Source of the DNA: DATBLE01 sp050258035
GTDB taxonomy: Bacteria > Actinomycetota > Thermoleophilia > Gaiellales > Gaiellaceae
Direction of reading: 5' to 3'
NCBI GenBank assembly: GCA_050258035.1
Contig: JBLMYA010000112.1
Location: forward strand, 1 to 20,992
DNA: 20,992 nucleotides
Shown here one piece after another: positions 7,188 through 14,381 of this stretch. The notes under the pieces were generated by a model. The model had not been told where the DNA came from and searched no databases. It saw only the letters and a list, made by a program, of their open reading frames with translations. Every line of letters starts with the position of its first letter. Position 1 is the stretch's first letter. A program made the position numbers and the translations under genes.

Positions 7188-9346
7188 TAATCGGGCTCGG
7201 GGACCGGCTGTGGCCCGCGGACGAAGAGCGCGCGGCGCACCGGCTCGGGGAACCACCAGTTGTACTTGCCGAGCAGCATCATCAGCGACGGCACCAGGAG
7301 CGCACGGATCAGGGTCGCGTCGATCAGCACGCCGGCGGCCAGCCCGATGCCGAACTGCTTGATGTCGGGGCCGGGCCCGGTGGAGAGCGAGAAGAACGCG
7401 AACACGAGCACGAGCGCTGCGCTCGTGACGAGCTTGCCGGTGCGCGCGATCCCGAGCGAGATCGCCTGGGCCGTGTCCTTCGTCTCGTCGTAGGCCTCCC
7501 GGATGCGCGTGACGATGAAGACCTCGTAGTCCATCGAGAGGCCGAAGAGGAACGCGAAGATCATCAGCGGTATCCACGCGATCACCGCCTGCGTCGCCTT
7601 GATCCCCCAGATCGCGTCGCTGCCGTGCCCTTGCTGGAAGATGAAGACGACGACGCCGAGCGCGCAGCCGAGCGAGATCAGGTTGAGGATCACCGCCTTC
7701 ACGGAGAGCACCACCGACCGGAAGGCGCGCATCAGGAGCAGGAACGTCAGCAGGACGACGAAGCCGAGGACGTACGGGAAGTTGCCGTAGACCGCGTGGA
7801 CGAAGTCACGGTCCTCCGGCGCGACGCCGCCGAGGGTCACCCTCGCGTCTCCGCCGATCTTCTGCTCGAGGTCGGGGAGCACGGTGTGCTGGAGGTTCGA
7901 GATCACCTTCCTCGCGGGCTTGGCGGCACCGTCCGTCGACGGGATCGCCTCGACCAGCCCCGTGTCGCCCTTCTGCCACGTGGGTGGCGCCGAGGCGCCG
8001 TCGATGCCGGGCGTCTGCTCGAGCCGTTTCACGATCAGGGCCCGCGCCTGGGGCGTCGACCCGTGCTCGACGAGCACGACGTACGGCTTCAGGGCGCCCT
8101 CGCTGAGGCCGGCCGCGGAGAGCGCGTCGCGCCCCTGGAAGGCGTCCCCGCTGCCGGGCAAATCCTTCGCCTGGGCCTCCGAGGGGTTGATCTTGAAGGC
8201 CGGGACCAGGAGCAGGGCGACCAGCGCCAGCCCGGCGACGGCGATCCTCCCCGGCCGTCTGACGACGTAGTCGGCCCAGGCGTGCCAGAAGCCCTTCTCG
8301 CCGGGGTCGGCCGAGACGATCCGCTTCGGGATCACCCGGAGCCGGTCGATCCGGGTGCCCATCCAGTAGAGGAGGACGGGAGTCAGTGTCAGGGTCGACA
8401 GCACGGCGACCGCCGGGATCAGCATGCCGCCGATCCCGATCGAGCGGATGAACGGCAGCGGCAGCAGCACCATGCTGAGCAGGCCGATCGCGACCGTCGA
8501 GCCGGAGACGACCACCGAGCGGCCCGCGTGCGTCATCGTCTCGACCAGCGCCTCCTCGACGTTGCCGCGGTGGTGGAGCTCCTCACGGAAGCGGAAGATC
8601 ATCAGCAGGGAGTAGTCGACCGAGACACCGAGCCCGACCAGGGCGACGAGGAACTCGACGATGATCGACACGTCGGTGACGTAGGTGAGCGCGAAGACCG
8701 CGCTGAAGGTGGTCAGGATCGACGCCGCCGCGGTGACCAGCGGGACGCTGACAGCGGTCAGCGTCCCGAAGACGAACAGCAGGACGAGGAGCGCGCCGGC
8801 GCCGCCGATCATCACCTCGACGAGGACGCTCGGCCCGCCGCTCCCGCCGATGTCCTCCTGCAGCGGGTCACGGCCGGTGAGGTGGACGGTCACGCCCGGC
8901 GGGGTCGCGGCTCTGATCGCAGCCCGCACCTGCTTGATGTTCTCGTTCGAGTTGAACCCCGGCGTCCCCGGCGGATAGATCTCCGCGAAGGTGGTGTGGC
9001 CGTCCCTGGAGACGTAGGCGCCGGACCCGGTGCTGAAGTACGAGCTCGTCCGCGAGCCGGGGTTGACGGCCGCACCGGCGGCGACCGCCTGCTCGATCCC
9101 TCGCCGGCTCGTGACGACCCCGTTGGAGCGGAAGACGGCGACGAGCGGCGCCTGCTCGCCGCTGCCGAACGTCTTCAGCGTCCGCTGGTTCGCCTCGTAC
9201 GCGGAGTAGCCGGGAATCGAGAACGACTCGAACCAGCGGCTGCCGATCTTGCTGGTCGTGAACAGGCCGAGGACGAACAGCAGGATCCACGCGACGACGA
9301 CCCAGCGGCGACGGCGGATGACGAGGTGGGCGAGGCGCTCGAACAC
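7187..9346 (-). CDS. MMPL-family (RND-type) membrane transporter
   Basis: A 719-residue integral membrane protein of the MMPL branch of RND transporters, which export lipids or small hydrophobic molecules using the proton gradient. After a first transmembrane helix (VVVAWILLFVLGLF) comes a large extracytoplasmic loop, then a helix block. This pattern is repeated in the second half. Each half has the GxxxDY-type proton-relay motif: GLGVSVDYSLLMIFR and FGLSMDYEVFIVTR. Length and two-fold layout match MmpL-like exporters of actinobacteria. The GTG start at 9346 has GGAGG 4 nt upstream. It is divergent from trpS and 51 nt before aroF. No adaptor or regulator is nearby, so the substrate cannot be guessed. 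Confidence 0.92.
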   Translation of the reverse strand: MFERLAHLVIRRRRWVVVAWILLFVLGLFTTSKIGSRWFESFSIPGYSAYEANQRTLKTFGSGEQAPLVAVFRSNGVVTSRRGIEQAVAAGAAVNPGSRTSSYFSTGSGAYVSRDGHTTFAEIYPPGTPGFNSNENIKQVRAAIRAATPPGVTVHLTGRDPLQEDIGGSGGPSVLVEVMIGGAGALLVLLFVFGTLTAVSVPLVTAAASILTTFSAVFALTYVTDVSIIVEFLVALVGLGVSVDYSLLMIFRFREELHHRGNVEEALVETMTHAGRSVVVSGSTVAIGLLSMVLLPLPFIRSIGIGGMLIPAVAVLSTLTLTPVLLYWMGTRIDRLRVIPKRIVSADPGEKGFWHAWADYVVRRPGRIAVAGLALVALLLVPAFKINPSEAQAKDLPGSGDAFQGRDALSAAGLSEGALKPYVVLVEHGSTPQARALIVKRLEQTPGIDGASAPPTWQKGDTGLVEAIPSTDGAAKPARKVISNLQHTVLPDLEQKIGGDARVTLGGVAPEDRDFVHAVYGNFPYVLGFVVLLTFLLLMRAFRSVVLSVKAVILNLISLGCALGVVVFIFQQGHGSDAIWGIKATQAVIAWIPLMIFAFLFGLSMDYEVFIVTRIREAYDETKDTAQAISLGIARTGKLVTSAALVLVFAFFSLSTGPGPDIKQFGIGLAAGVLIDATLIRALLVPSLMMLLGKYNWWFPEPVRRALFVRGPQPVPEPD

Positions 9347-9399
9347 TCGGCCTCCACGTTAAGGAATCCGGGTGAGGCTGCGCAAGCTCGTGAGCCGGA

Positions 9400-9405
9400 T
9401 ATCAT
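9400..9405 (+). promoter_or_regulatory. Candidate -10 box of the trpS leader transcript
   Basis: TATCAT, a good TANNNT match, is followed by 8 nt and then the ATG of the leader ORF at 9414. Transcription would start at or next to the ATG, giving a leaderless message. No recognisable -35 element is present. Confidence 0.5.
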
Positions 9406-9413
9406 GGGTCCGG

Positions 9414-9479
9414 ATGGTGACCGTCTCGTACCGGAGCTGGGACTGGCTTTCGGGGCGAGGCGGGAGCGTGCGCGCGTAG
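9414..9479 (+). CDS. trpS leader peptide with Trp-Asp-Trp codons
   Basis: A 21-residue frame beginning MVTVSYRSWDWLS and ending at TAG 9477-9479. Its two Trp codons (9438-9440 and 9444-9446) are separated by one Asp codon. Trp is rare in this genome's proteins, so two in 21 codons is notable. The frame is different from that of trpS, starts 8 nt after a -10 box, and ends just before the antiterminator arm. It is too short for usual gene finding. The role inferred is sensing of charged tRNA-Trp by ribosome stalling, as in known Trp attenuators, including that reported for an auxiliary trpS of Streptomyces. Confidence 0.72.
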   Translation: MVTVSYRSWDWLSGRGGSVRA

Positions 9480-9531
9480 CGCCGGGACAGCCGCCTTCGC
9501 CCCGTGTCCGGCCTCGTTCAGAGGCCGTTTT
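9451..9531 (+). terminator. trpS attenuator: alternative stems ending in an intrinsic terminator
   Basis: Three structures can be drawn. (1) CGGGGCGAGGCGG (9451-9463) pairs with 9491-9504, with one bulge. (2) The antiterminator pairs 9481-9489 with 9505-9512, 8 bp with one bulged G. (3) The terminator CGGCCTC/GAGGCCG (9509-9515 with 9521-9527) is followed by TTTT (9528-9531). Structure 2 excludes 3, and 1 excludes 2. A ribosome stalled on the Trp codons would cover the 5' arm of 1 and favour 2. A ribosome reaching the leader stop would cover 9481-9489 and favour 3. Pairing was found by eye, without energies. Confidence 0.72.
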
Positions 9532-9562
9532 CATGCCACCGCGTAGCAGAATGGAGCGAACC

Positions 9563-10540
9563 ATGAGGATCTTCTCCGGCATCCAGCCCACGGGCGACAA
9601 GCACCTCGGCAACCTGATCGGCGGCTTCCGCCAGTACGCTGCGACGCAGGAGCGCGGCGACGCGTTCTTCTGCATCGTCGACCTGCACTCGATCACGGTC
9701 GACTACGACCCCGACGACCTGCGGACCCGCACGTTCGACCTTGCGGCGATGCTGTTCGCGACCGGCCTCGACCCGGAGCGCTCGACGACCTTCTGCCAGA
9801 GCCACGTCGCCGCGCACGCGGAGGCGGCCTGGCTGCTGTCGTGCGTGACGAGCTACGGCCAGCTCGGGCGGATGACCCAGTTCAAGGACAAGGCCGACCG
9901 GCAGGAGATCGTCACCGCCGGGCTCTTCACCTACCCGGTGCTGATGGCCGGCGACATCCTCCTGTACCAGACCGACATCGTCCCGATCGGCGATGACCAG
10001 CGCCAGCACCTGGAGCTGGCGCGGGACGTTGCGGAGCGCTTCAACTCGCGCTTCGGCCCGACCTTCGTGGTGCCGCAGGGCGTGTACCCGGAGGTCGGCG
10101 CACGGATCATGGACCTCCAGGAGCCGACGAAGAAGATGTCGACGACGGGCGGGAGCGAGCAGGGGACGGTCGTCCTGATGGACGAGCCCGACGTCATCCG
10201 GCGGAAGTTCAAGTCGGCGGTGACCGACTCTGGCCGCGAGGTCCGCCGCGCGGACGACAAGCCCGGGATCACCAACCTGATCGACATCATGTCGGTCGCC
10301 ACCGGCGAGCCGCCCGACGCGATCGAGGCGCAGTTCGACGGATCTGGCTACGGTGCGTTCAAGGAGGCGGTCGGCGAGGCGGTGGTCGCGCTGGTCGCGC
10401 CGATCCAGGAGCGCTACCGCGCGCTGCGGGCGGACGAGGGCGAGTTGCGGCGCCTGCTCGCGCTGGGCGCCGAGAAGGCCGGCGAGGCGTCGGCGCCGAC
10501 CCTGACAGCGATGTACGACCGGATGGGCTTCACGCGGTGA
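9563..10540 (+). CDS. trpS: Tryptophanyl-tRNA synthetase
   Basis: Class I aminoacyl-tRNA synthetase that charges tRNA-Trp. The 325-residue product is standard length. The HIGH-type motif is PTGDKHLGN (residues 9-17), and GDDQRQHLELARD, a strong TrpRS signature, is in the middle. The KMSKS loop reads KKMSTTGG (from residue 190), a variant with Thr in place of the second Lys. I chose ATG 9563 because GGAG lies 6-7 nt upstream; the in-frame ATG at 9551 is an alternative, and the open frame far upstream is not coding. The gene follows a Trp attenuator and is followed after 10 nt by a cation antiporter gene. Confidence 0.96.
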   Translation: MRIFSGIQPTGDKHLGNLIGGFRQYAATQERGDAFFCIVDLHSITVDYDPDDLRTRTFDLAAMLFATGLDPERSTTFCQSHVAAHAEAAWLLSCVTSYGQLGRMTQFKDKADRQEIVTAGLFTYPVLMAGDILLYQTDIVPIGDDQRQHLELARDVAERFNSRFGPTFVVPQGVYPEVGARIMDLQEPTKKMSTTGGSEQGTVVLMDEPDVIRRKFKSAVTDSGREVRRADDKPGITNLIDIMSVATGEPPDAIEAQFDGSGYGAFKEAVGEAVVALVAPIQERYRALRADEGELRRLLALGAEKAGEASAPTLTAMYDRMGFTR

Positions 10541-10550
10541 CGCCACGCCG

Positions 10551-11603
10551 GTGAGGCGCACCGTCCTCGTCGCCGCCGGCGTCGCCGCACTCACCGCGAC
10601 CACCGCCGCGCTGCGGTACACCGACGCCTCACCGACCGCGGTCTTCGTCCTGGCGGGACTCGCCCTGGGCGGGATTGCGTGGCTCGTCGGTGTGGCGACG
10701 GAGTCCGTGGGGGCGCGTTTCGGCGCCGCCGTCACCGGGGCGCTCCAGTCGACCCTCGGGAACCTGCCCGAGTTCTTCATCGTGCTCTTCGCGCTCTCCG
10801 CCGGCGAGGTCGTGGTCGCGCAGACCTCGATTCTCGGCTCGCTGTTCGCCAATGCCCTGCTCGTGCTCGGGCTCGCGATCGTCGCCGGCGCGCGGGCCGC
10901 GGACGGCGAGGTGATGCGCTTCCGCAGGCGGCTGCCGAACGACACGGCGACACTGCTGATCCTCGCCCTCTCGGCGATCGTCGTGCTCGGTCTCTCCGAC
11001 CGGCTCGGCGACCGGGCGAGCGAGCACGAGGTCGCGATCTCCGTCATCGGTGCCATATGCCTGCTGGTCGTGTACGGCGCCTGGCTGCAGTCGTACCTCC
11101 GATCCGACCGTCGCGAGCCCGCGCTGGAGGATCGACTCCACGGCGCGCTGCCGTTCACGGCCGCGCTCGTCCTCCTCGCAGCCGCGGGAACCGCGGCGGC
11201 CTTCGTCTCCGACTGGTTCGTCGAGGCGCTCGATCCTGCCGTTCAGGCGCTCGGGATCTCGAAGGCCTTCACGGGCATCGTCATCGTCGGCATCGCGGGC
11301 AACGCGGTCGAGAACGTGGTCGGGATCACCCTGGCCGCAAGGCGGCAACCCGATCTGGCCGTCTCCGTGATCAAGAACTCGGTCGCCCAGATCGCCTGCT
11401 TCCTCTTCCCCGCACTCGTCCTGCTCTCGCTCTTCTTCACCGACCGGCTGACGTTCGTCCTCAACCCGGTCTACATCGGAGCGCTCGCGGTGACGGCGTT
11501 CGCGATCTGGCAGATCACGGGCGACGGCGAGGCGTACGCATACGAAGGGCTCGCGCTCGTCGGCATCTACGTGATCCTCGCGGCGGTCACCTTCTACGAG
11601 TAG
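10551..11603 (+). CDS. Ca2+/H+ antiporter-like membrane protein (CaCA superfamily, CAX type)
   Basis: A 350-residue, very hydrophobic protein with about 11 membrane segments and the two inverted alpha-repeats of cation/Ca2+ exchangers. The first repeat reads GNLPEFFIVLFALSAGEV then SILGSLFANALLVLG; the second reads GNAVENVVG then IKNSVAQIACFLFP. The GNxxE glutamates are the expected cation ligands. It probably exports Ca2+ or a similar cation in exchange for protons across the cytoplasmic membrane. The GTG start lies 10 nt after trpS, so it is probably cotranscribed and would share its attenuation. The cation specificity cannot be told from sequence. Confidence 0.88.
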   Translation: MRRTVLVAAGVAALTATTAALRYTDASPTAVFVLAGLALGGIAWLVGVATESVGARFGAAVTGALQSTLGNLPEFFIVLFALSAGEVVVAQTSILGSLFANALLVLGLAIVAGARAADGEVMRFRRRLPNDTATLLILALSAIVVLGLSDRLGDRASEHEVAISVIGAICLLVVYGAWLQSYLRSDRREPALEDRLHGALPFTAALVLLAAAGTAAAFVSDWFVEALDPAVQALGISKAFTGIVIVGIAGNAVENVVGITLAARRQPDLAVSVIKNSVAQIACFLFPALVLLSLFFTDRLTFVLNPVYIGALAVTAFAIWQITGDGEAYAYEGLALVGIYVILAAVTFYE

Positions 11604-11746
11604 TGAACGTCCGGCCGCGAGCAGTGTGAGGCCAAGGGGGAATCGATCCTCGCGATGCGCTTCGACACCTCCGAGCTCGTAACACCTGGACCGAGATCTG
11701 CGCCCACGGCACCGCCGTCAGGCTCCGGAAGATCGAGCGGGACGGA

Positions 11747-12439
11747 TCACAGCCCGACCGTCCGCCGGAGGGCCTCGACCTCGGCGGGGGACAGGTCGCG
11801 CCACTCGCCGGGCTCGAGCCCGCGTACGTCCAGCCCTGCATACCGGCTGCGGTGCAGGCGGTGCACCGGGTGGCCGACCGCCGCACACATCCGCTTCACC
11901 TGGTGCTTGCGACCCTCGTGGATCGTGAGCTCGAGCCGTCCCCGGCCGAGCCGCCTGACGCGGGCCGGCGCGGTCCGGCCGTCGTCCAGGTCGACGCCTT
12001 CGGCGAGCCGGCGGAGGGCGGCAGGGCCTGGATCGCCCTCGACCTCGGCCTCGTACGCCTTGTCCACCCCGTAGCGCGGGTGGGCGAGCCGGTGCGCGAG
12101 CCGCCCGTCGTTCGTGAGCAGGAGGACGCCCGTGGTGTCGGCGTCCAGCCTCCCGACCGGCACGACGCGCGGATCACATGGGACGAGCGCGACCACGGTC
12201 GGCCGGCCGCGAGGATCGCGGGCGGTGCTGACGGCCCCCTCCGGCTTGTTCAGCAGGCGGTAGGCGAGCACCTGCTTCGCCACCGGACGGCCGTCGACCT
12301 CGACCGTGTCGCCGGTCCCGACGAACGTGCTCAGCTCGCCCGGGCGCCCGTTCACGCGCACGCGGCCGGCCTTGATCAGCTCGTCCGCGCCGCGCCTGGA
12401 GGCGACGCCTGCTCGGGCGAGAAAGGCGTTCAGCCGCAT
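11747..12439 (-). CDS. rluB: RsuA/RluB-family rRNA pseudouridine synthase
   Basis: Isomerises a specific uridine in rRNA to pseudouridine. The 230-residue product begins with an S4 RNA-binding domain (MRLNAFLARAGVASRR through residue ~60). Next is the catalytic domain with PVGRLDADTTGVLLLTNDG, whose first Asp in GRLDADT is the catalytic residue, and EGRKHQVKRMCAAVGHPV near the end. AAGGA lies 7 nt before the ATG. In many bacteria rluB directly follows scpA-scpB; here it lies in the same direction but about 1.3 kb further on, past a thioredoxin gene and an opposite-strand gene. RluB fits better than RsuA by that context, but sequence alone does not settle the target site. Confidence 0.9.
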   Translation of the reverse strand: MRLNAFLARAGVASRRGADELIKAGRVRVNGRPGELSTFVGTGDTVEVDGRPVAKQVLAYRLLNKPEGAVSTARDPRGRPTVVALVPCDPRVVPVGRLDADTTGVLLLTNDGRLAHRLAHPRYGVDKAYEAEVEGDPGPAALRRLAEGVDLDDGRTAPARVRRLGRGRLELTIHEGRKHQVKRMCAAVGHPVHRLHRSRYAGLDVRGLEPGEWRDLSPAEVEALRRTVGL

Positions 12440-12458
12440 GACGCAATCCTTACGTGTT

Positions 12459-12476
12459 TCTCATCGCGCTCTCATC
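12459..12476 (+). promoter_or_regulatory. 11-bp-spaced direct repeat, possible response-regulator box
   Basis: TCTCATC occurs at 12459-12465 and again at 12470-12476, an exact 7-bp repeat with a 4-bp spacer. An 11-bp period is characteristic of PhoB/OmpR-family binding sites. It lies 47 nt before the start of the secreted repeat protein and 20 nt before rluB on the other strand. Function is inferred only from the spacing. Confidence 0.35.
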
Positions 12477-12522
12477 AGCGGTGTCGAGCATCTCCGCCGA
12501 CACCCGAGAAAGGACGAACGAC

Positions 12523-13194
12523 ATGAGAGGCAGATCGAAGAAGGCATTGGCCGCCGCCGGGGTCACGCTCGCCGTGGCCGCGGGCGCGGGGGGCGCCGTC
12601 GCCGCCGGCGGGAACGGCCGCAACGGCCACCCCGGCCCCGCGGCAATCGCCGCGTACCTGGACCTGACCCCCGCGCAGCTGCGGGAGCAGCTCCGGTCGG
12701 GCAAGTCACTCGCCCAGATCGCCGTCGCGCAGGGGAAGACCGTCTCCGGCCTCGAAGCCGCGATCTACGCGGACGTCCAGGCGCACCTCGACAAGGCGGT
12801 CACGGGCGGCCGGCTGTCGGCGGCCCAGGAGCAGGCGATCCTCACCCGGTTGAAGACCAGGCTCGACGCCATCGTCAACCACGCGTTTCCGCCGCTCACG
12901 CGGCCTCTGCGCCCGCGGCTCGTCGGCGCGGTCACCGCGTACCTCGGCCTGACGCCTGCCCAGCTGCGCACGGAGTTGCGCGCGGGAAAGTCGCTGGCGC
13001 AGATCGCAACCGAGCACGGCAAGACCGTCGCGGGGTTGAAGTCGGCGATCCTCGACGCCGTGAAGACGAAGCTCGACAGGGCGGTCGCGGGCGGCAGGCT
13101 GTCGGCGGAACAGGAGACGACGATCCTCGACCGGCTCTCGGCGCACCTCGACCGGCTCGTCAACCGGACAGGGCGCCCGCTCGCGGAGGCCTGA
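12523..13194 (+). CDS. Secreted protein with two 79-residue repeats, function unknown
   Basis: A 223-residue protein. Residues 1 to about 28 look like a Sec signal peptide (positively charged MRGRSKK, then an Ala/Val-rich stretch ending near AVAAGG). Two ungapped repeats follow at 41-119 and 136-214, with 50 of 79 positions identical. Each opens with YLxLTPAQLRxxLRxGKSLAQIA and then GKTVxGL, and later has GGRLSAxQExxIL. They look all-helical. The start is ATG 12523, with AAAGGA about 8 nt upstream; the in-frame upstream extension lacks such a site. It sits alone on the plus strand, 3 nt tail-to-tail with the thioredoxin-like gene. I recognise the repeat style from other high-GC actinobacteria but know no function. 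Confidence 0.85.
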   Translation: MRGRSKKALAAAGVTLAVAAGAGGAVAAGGNGRNGHPGPAAIAAYLDLTPAQLREQLRSGKSLAQIAVAQGKTVSGLEAAIYADVQAHLDKAVTGGRLSAAQEQAILTRLKTRLDAIVNHAFPPLTRPLRPRLVGAVTAYLGLTPAQLRTELRAGKSLAQIATEHGKTVAGLKSAILDAVKTKLDRAVAGGRLSAEQETTILDRLSAHLDRLVNRTGRPLAEA

Positions 13195-13197
13195 GGG

Positions 13198-13758
13198 TCA
13201 GTACAGGATCGAAGCCAGCCGGCGCCGGTACTCGCTGCTGAGCGGGTGGTCCTGCCCGAGGTCCTCGAAGACGGCGACCATGAAACGGCGGATCTCGTCG
13301 CGGGCGGCCCCCTCTGCGGTCGTCGCCCGCCCGAGCAGGAGGGACAGCGCCCGTTCGTGGTCGCCGTCCTCGAGCGAAGCGACCACGTCCTCGAAGCCTC
13401 CGCGCTCCCGTAGCTCCTCGAGGAGCCGCTCACCGGGCGGTGGACCCAGCAACCCGTCCAGGAAGGTCGCGACGACCTGGGGCGGTTGCGCACCGGTGAA
13501 CTCGGCGACGACCTGCCCGTTCCGGAACGCCTTCACGGCCGGGATGCCCCGGATCCCGTAGTGCCCGGCGAGCGCGGGGTTCGCGTCGACGTCGACCTTG
13601 GCCAACTCGAGCTGCGGCCGCTCGGCGACCCCGCGCTCGAGCACGGGCGTGAGCGCCTTGCACGGTCCGCACCATTCCGCCCAGAAGTCGACGACGACCG
13701 GGTGCTCGTGGGAGCGCTCGACGACGTCGCGGTAGAAGGTCTCGTCGGTTACGTCCAT
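13198..13758 (-). CDS. Thioredoxin-fold protein with C-terminal helical (TPR-like) tail, YbbN/CnoX-like
   Basis: A 186-residue cytoplasmic protein. Residues 1-105 are a thioredoxin fold with the active site WCGPC (Cys30 and Cys33) and the cis-proline in GIRGIPAVKAF (Pro73). Residues ~110-186 are helical and resemble the TPR-type tail of YbbN/CnoX co-chaperones (FEDVVASLEDGDHERALSLLL), though shorter than the ~285-residue E. coli protein. It keeps both active-site cysteines, so redox activity is likely. The start is ATG 13758; the frame upstream is read-through of scpB in another phase. It is 26 nt after scpB, and the GTGCCAGGCAC palindrome fills that gap. Confidence 0.86.
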   Translation of the reverse strand: MDVTDETFYRDVVERSHEHPVVVDFWAEWCGPCKALTPVLERGVAERPQLELAKVDVDANPALAGHYGIRGIPAVKAFRNGQVVAEFTGAQPPQVVATFLDGLLGPPPGERLLEELRERGGFEDVVASLEDGDHERALSLLLGRATTAEGAARDEIRRFMVAVFEDLGQDHPLSSEYRRRLASILY

Positions 13759-13771
13759 CTCGCTCGTAACA

Positions 13772-13782
13772 GTGCCAGGCAC
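13772..13782. repeat. Isolated copy of the GTGCCAGGCAC palindrome
   Basis: The same 11-bp palindrome as in the repeat at 1279-1388 occurs between the scpB stop and the thioredoxin start. Three occurrences of this 11-mer core (one with a terminal mismatch), all in intergenic DNA, are unlikely by chance in 21 kb. Confidence 0.55.
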
Positions 13783-13784
13783 GA

Positions 13785-14381
13785 TCAGGCAGGTCGGCGC
13801 TCGGCGAACGCCTCGAGGCGGCCGCGGATCTCGTCTGCGGTTCCCCCGAGATCGTCGAGCCGCGGCAGCGCCGACAGGCTCTGGAGCCCGAAGACGCGTT
13901 CGAAGAGCGGCGTGGTCCGGTAGCGGACCGCTCCACCCTCGTCGCGTCCGGACTCGGAGATCAGGCCGCGTTCGACGAGGCCGGCGACGACCGAGTCCGC
14001 GGCGACCCCGCGGACCCGGGCGATGTCGGGCCTCGTGCACGGGCCGAGGTAGGCGATCACCGCGAGAGTCTCGAGCGCCGCCTGCGAGAGGCCACGCTCC
14101 ACCGGCCGCTCGAACATCCGCGCACACGCCTCCGCGGCCTCGCGCGAGGCACGGAACGCGTATCCGCCGGCGACGTGCTCGAGGACGATGCCGCTCCGGC
14201 CCTCGGCGAACCGCTCGCCGAGGATCTCGAGCGCCTCCTCGACGCGGCCCATGCCGTCGTCGGCGGCGACGGCGAGGTCCTCGGCCGTCAACGGCTGGGA
14301 CGCGACCACGAGCAGCGCCTCGACCGTCCGGGCGAGTTCGTCGACGGGGTTGGTGGTGATCAGGCGGAGCGGACGTTCCAC
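13785..14381 (-). CDS. scpB: Segregation and condensation protein B
   Basis: ScpB dimers join ScpA and SMC to form the bacterial condensin that organises and segregates the chromosome. The 198-residue product has two winged-helix domains. The first opens TVEALLVVASQPLTAEDLA, the second has LSQAALETLAVIAYLGPCTRPDIARVRGV, the most conserved stretch of the family. The start is a GTG at 14381 with AAGGAG 7-8 nt upstream, so it overlaps the end of scpA by 22 nt, a coupled arrangement typical of scpAB. No smc gene is in the window. Confidence 0.94.
   Translation of the reverse strand: MERPLRLITTNPVDELARTVEALLVVASQPLTAEDLAVAADDGMGRVEEALEILGERFAEGRSGIVLEHVAGGYAFRASREAAEACARMFERPVERGLSQAALETLAVIAYLGPCTRPDIARVRGVAADSVVAGLVERGLISESGRDEGGAVRYRTTPLFERVFGLQSLSALPRLDDLGGTADEIRGRLEAFAERRPA

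Noticed and set aside
9534..9543. GCCACCGCG resembling part of a T-box (TGGNACCGCG)
   Set aside because: It lies after the terminator, and no specifier stem I or antiterminator of T-box type can be drawn. The Trp leader ORF explains the region better.
5810..9550. Huge plus-strand open frame running into trpS (about 1250 codons before the real start)
   Set aside because: It is antisense to tyrA-aroF and MMPL. Its translation is Arg/Asp/Glu-rich low-complexity sequence, as expected of the opposite strand of G+C-rich genes. A proper ribosome site sits at the trpS start.
11627..11746. Possible short coding fragment on the plus strand after the antiporter gene (reads NTWTEICAHGTAVRLRKIER)
   Set aside because: G/C third-position bias is suggestive, but there is no start codon, and the frame runs on antisense into rluB. 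The minus strand is equally open. I saw no recognisable domain or terminator in this 143-nt gap.
12765..13493. Minus-strand frame antisense to the secreted repeat protein
   Set aside because: The plus strand has signal peptide, ribosome site and clear protein-level repeats. The minus frame merely mirrors the repeat.
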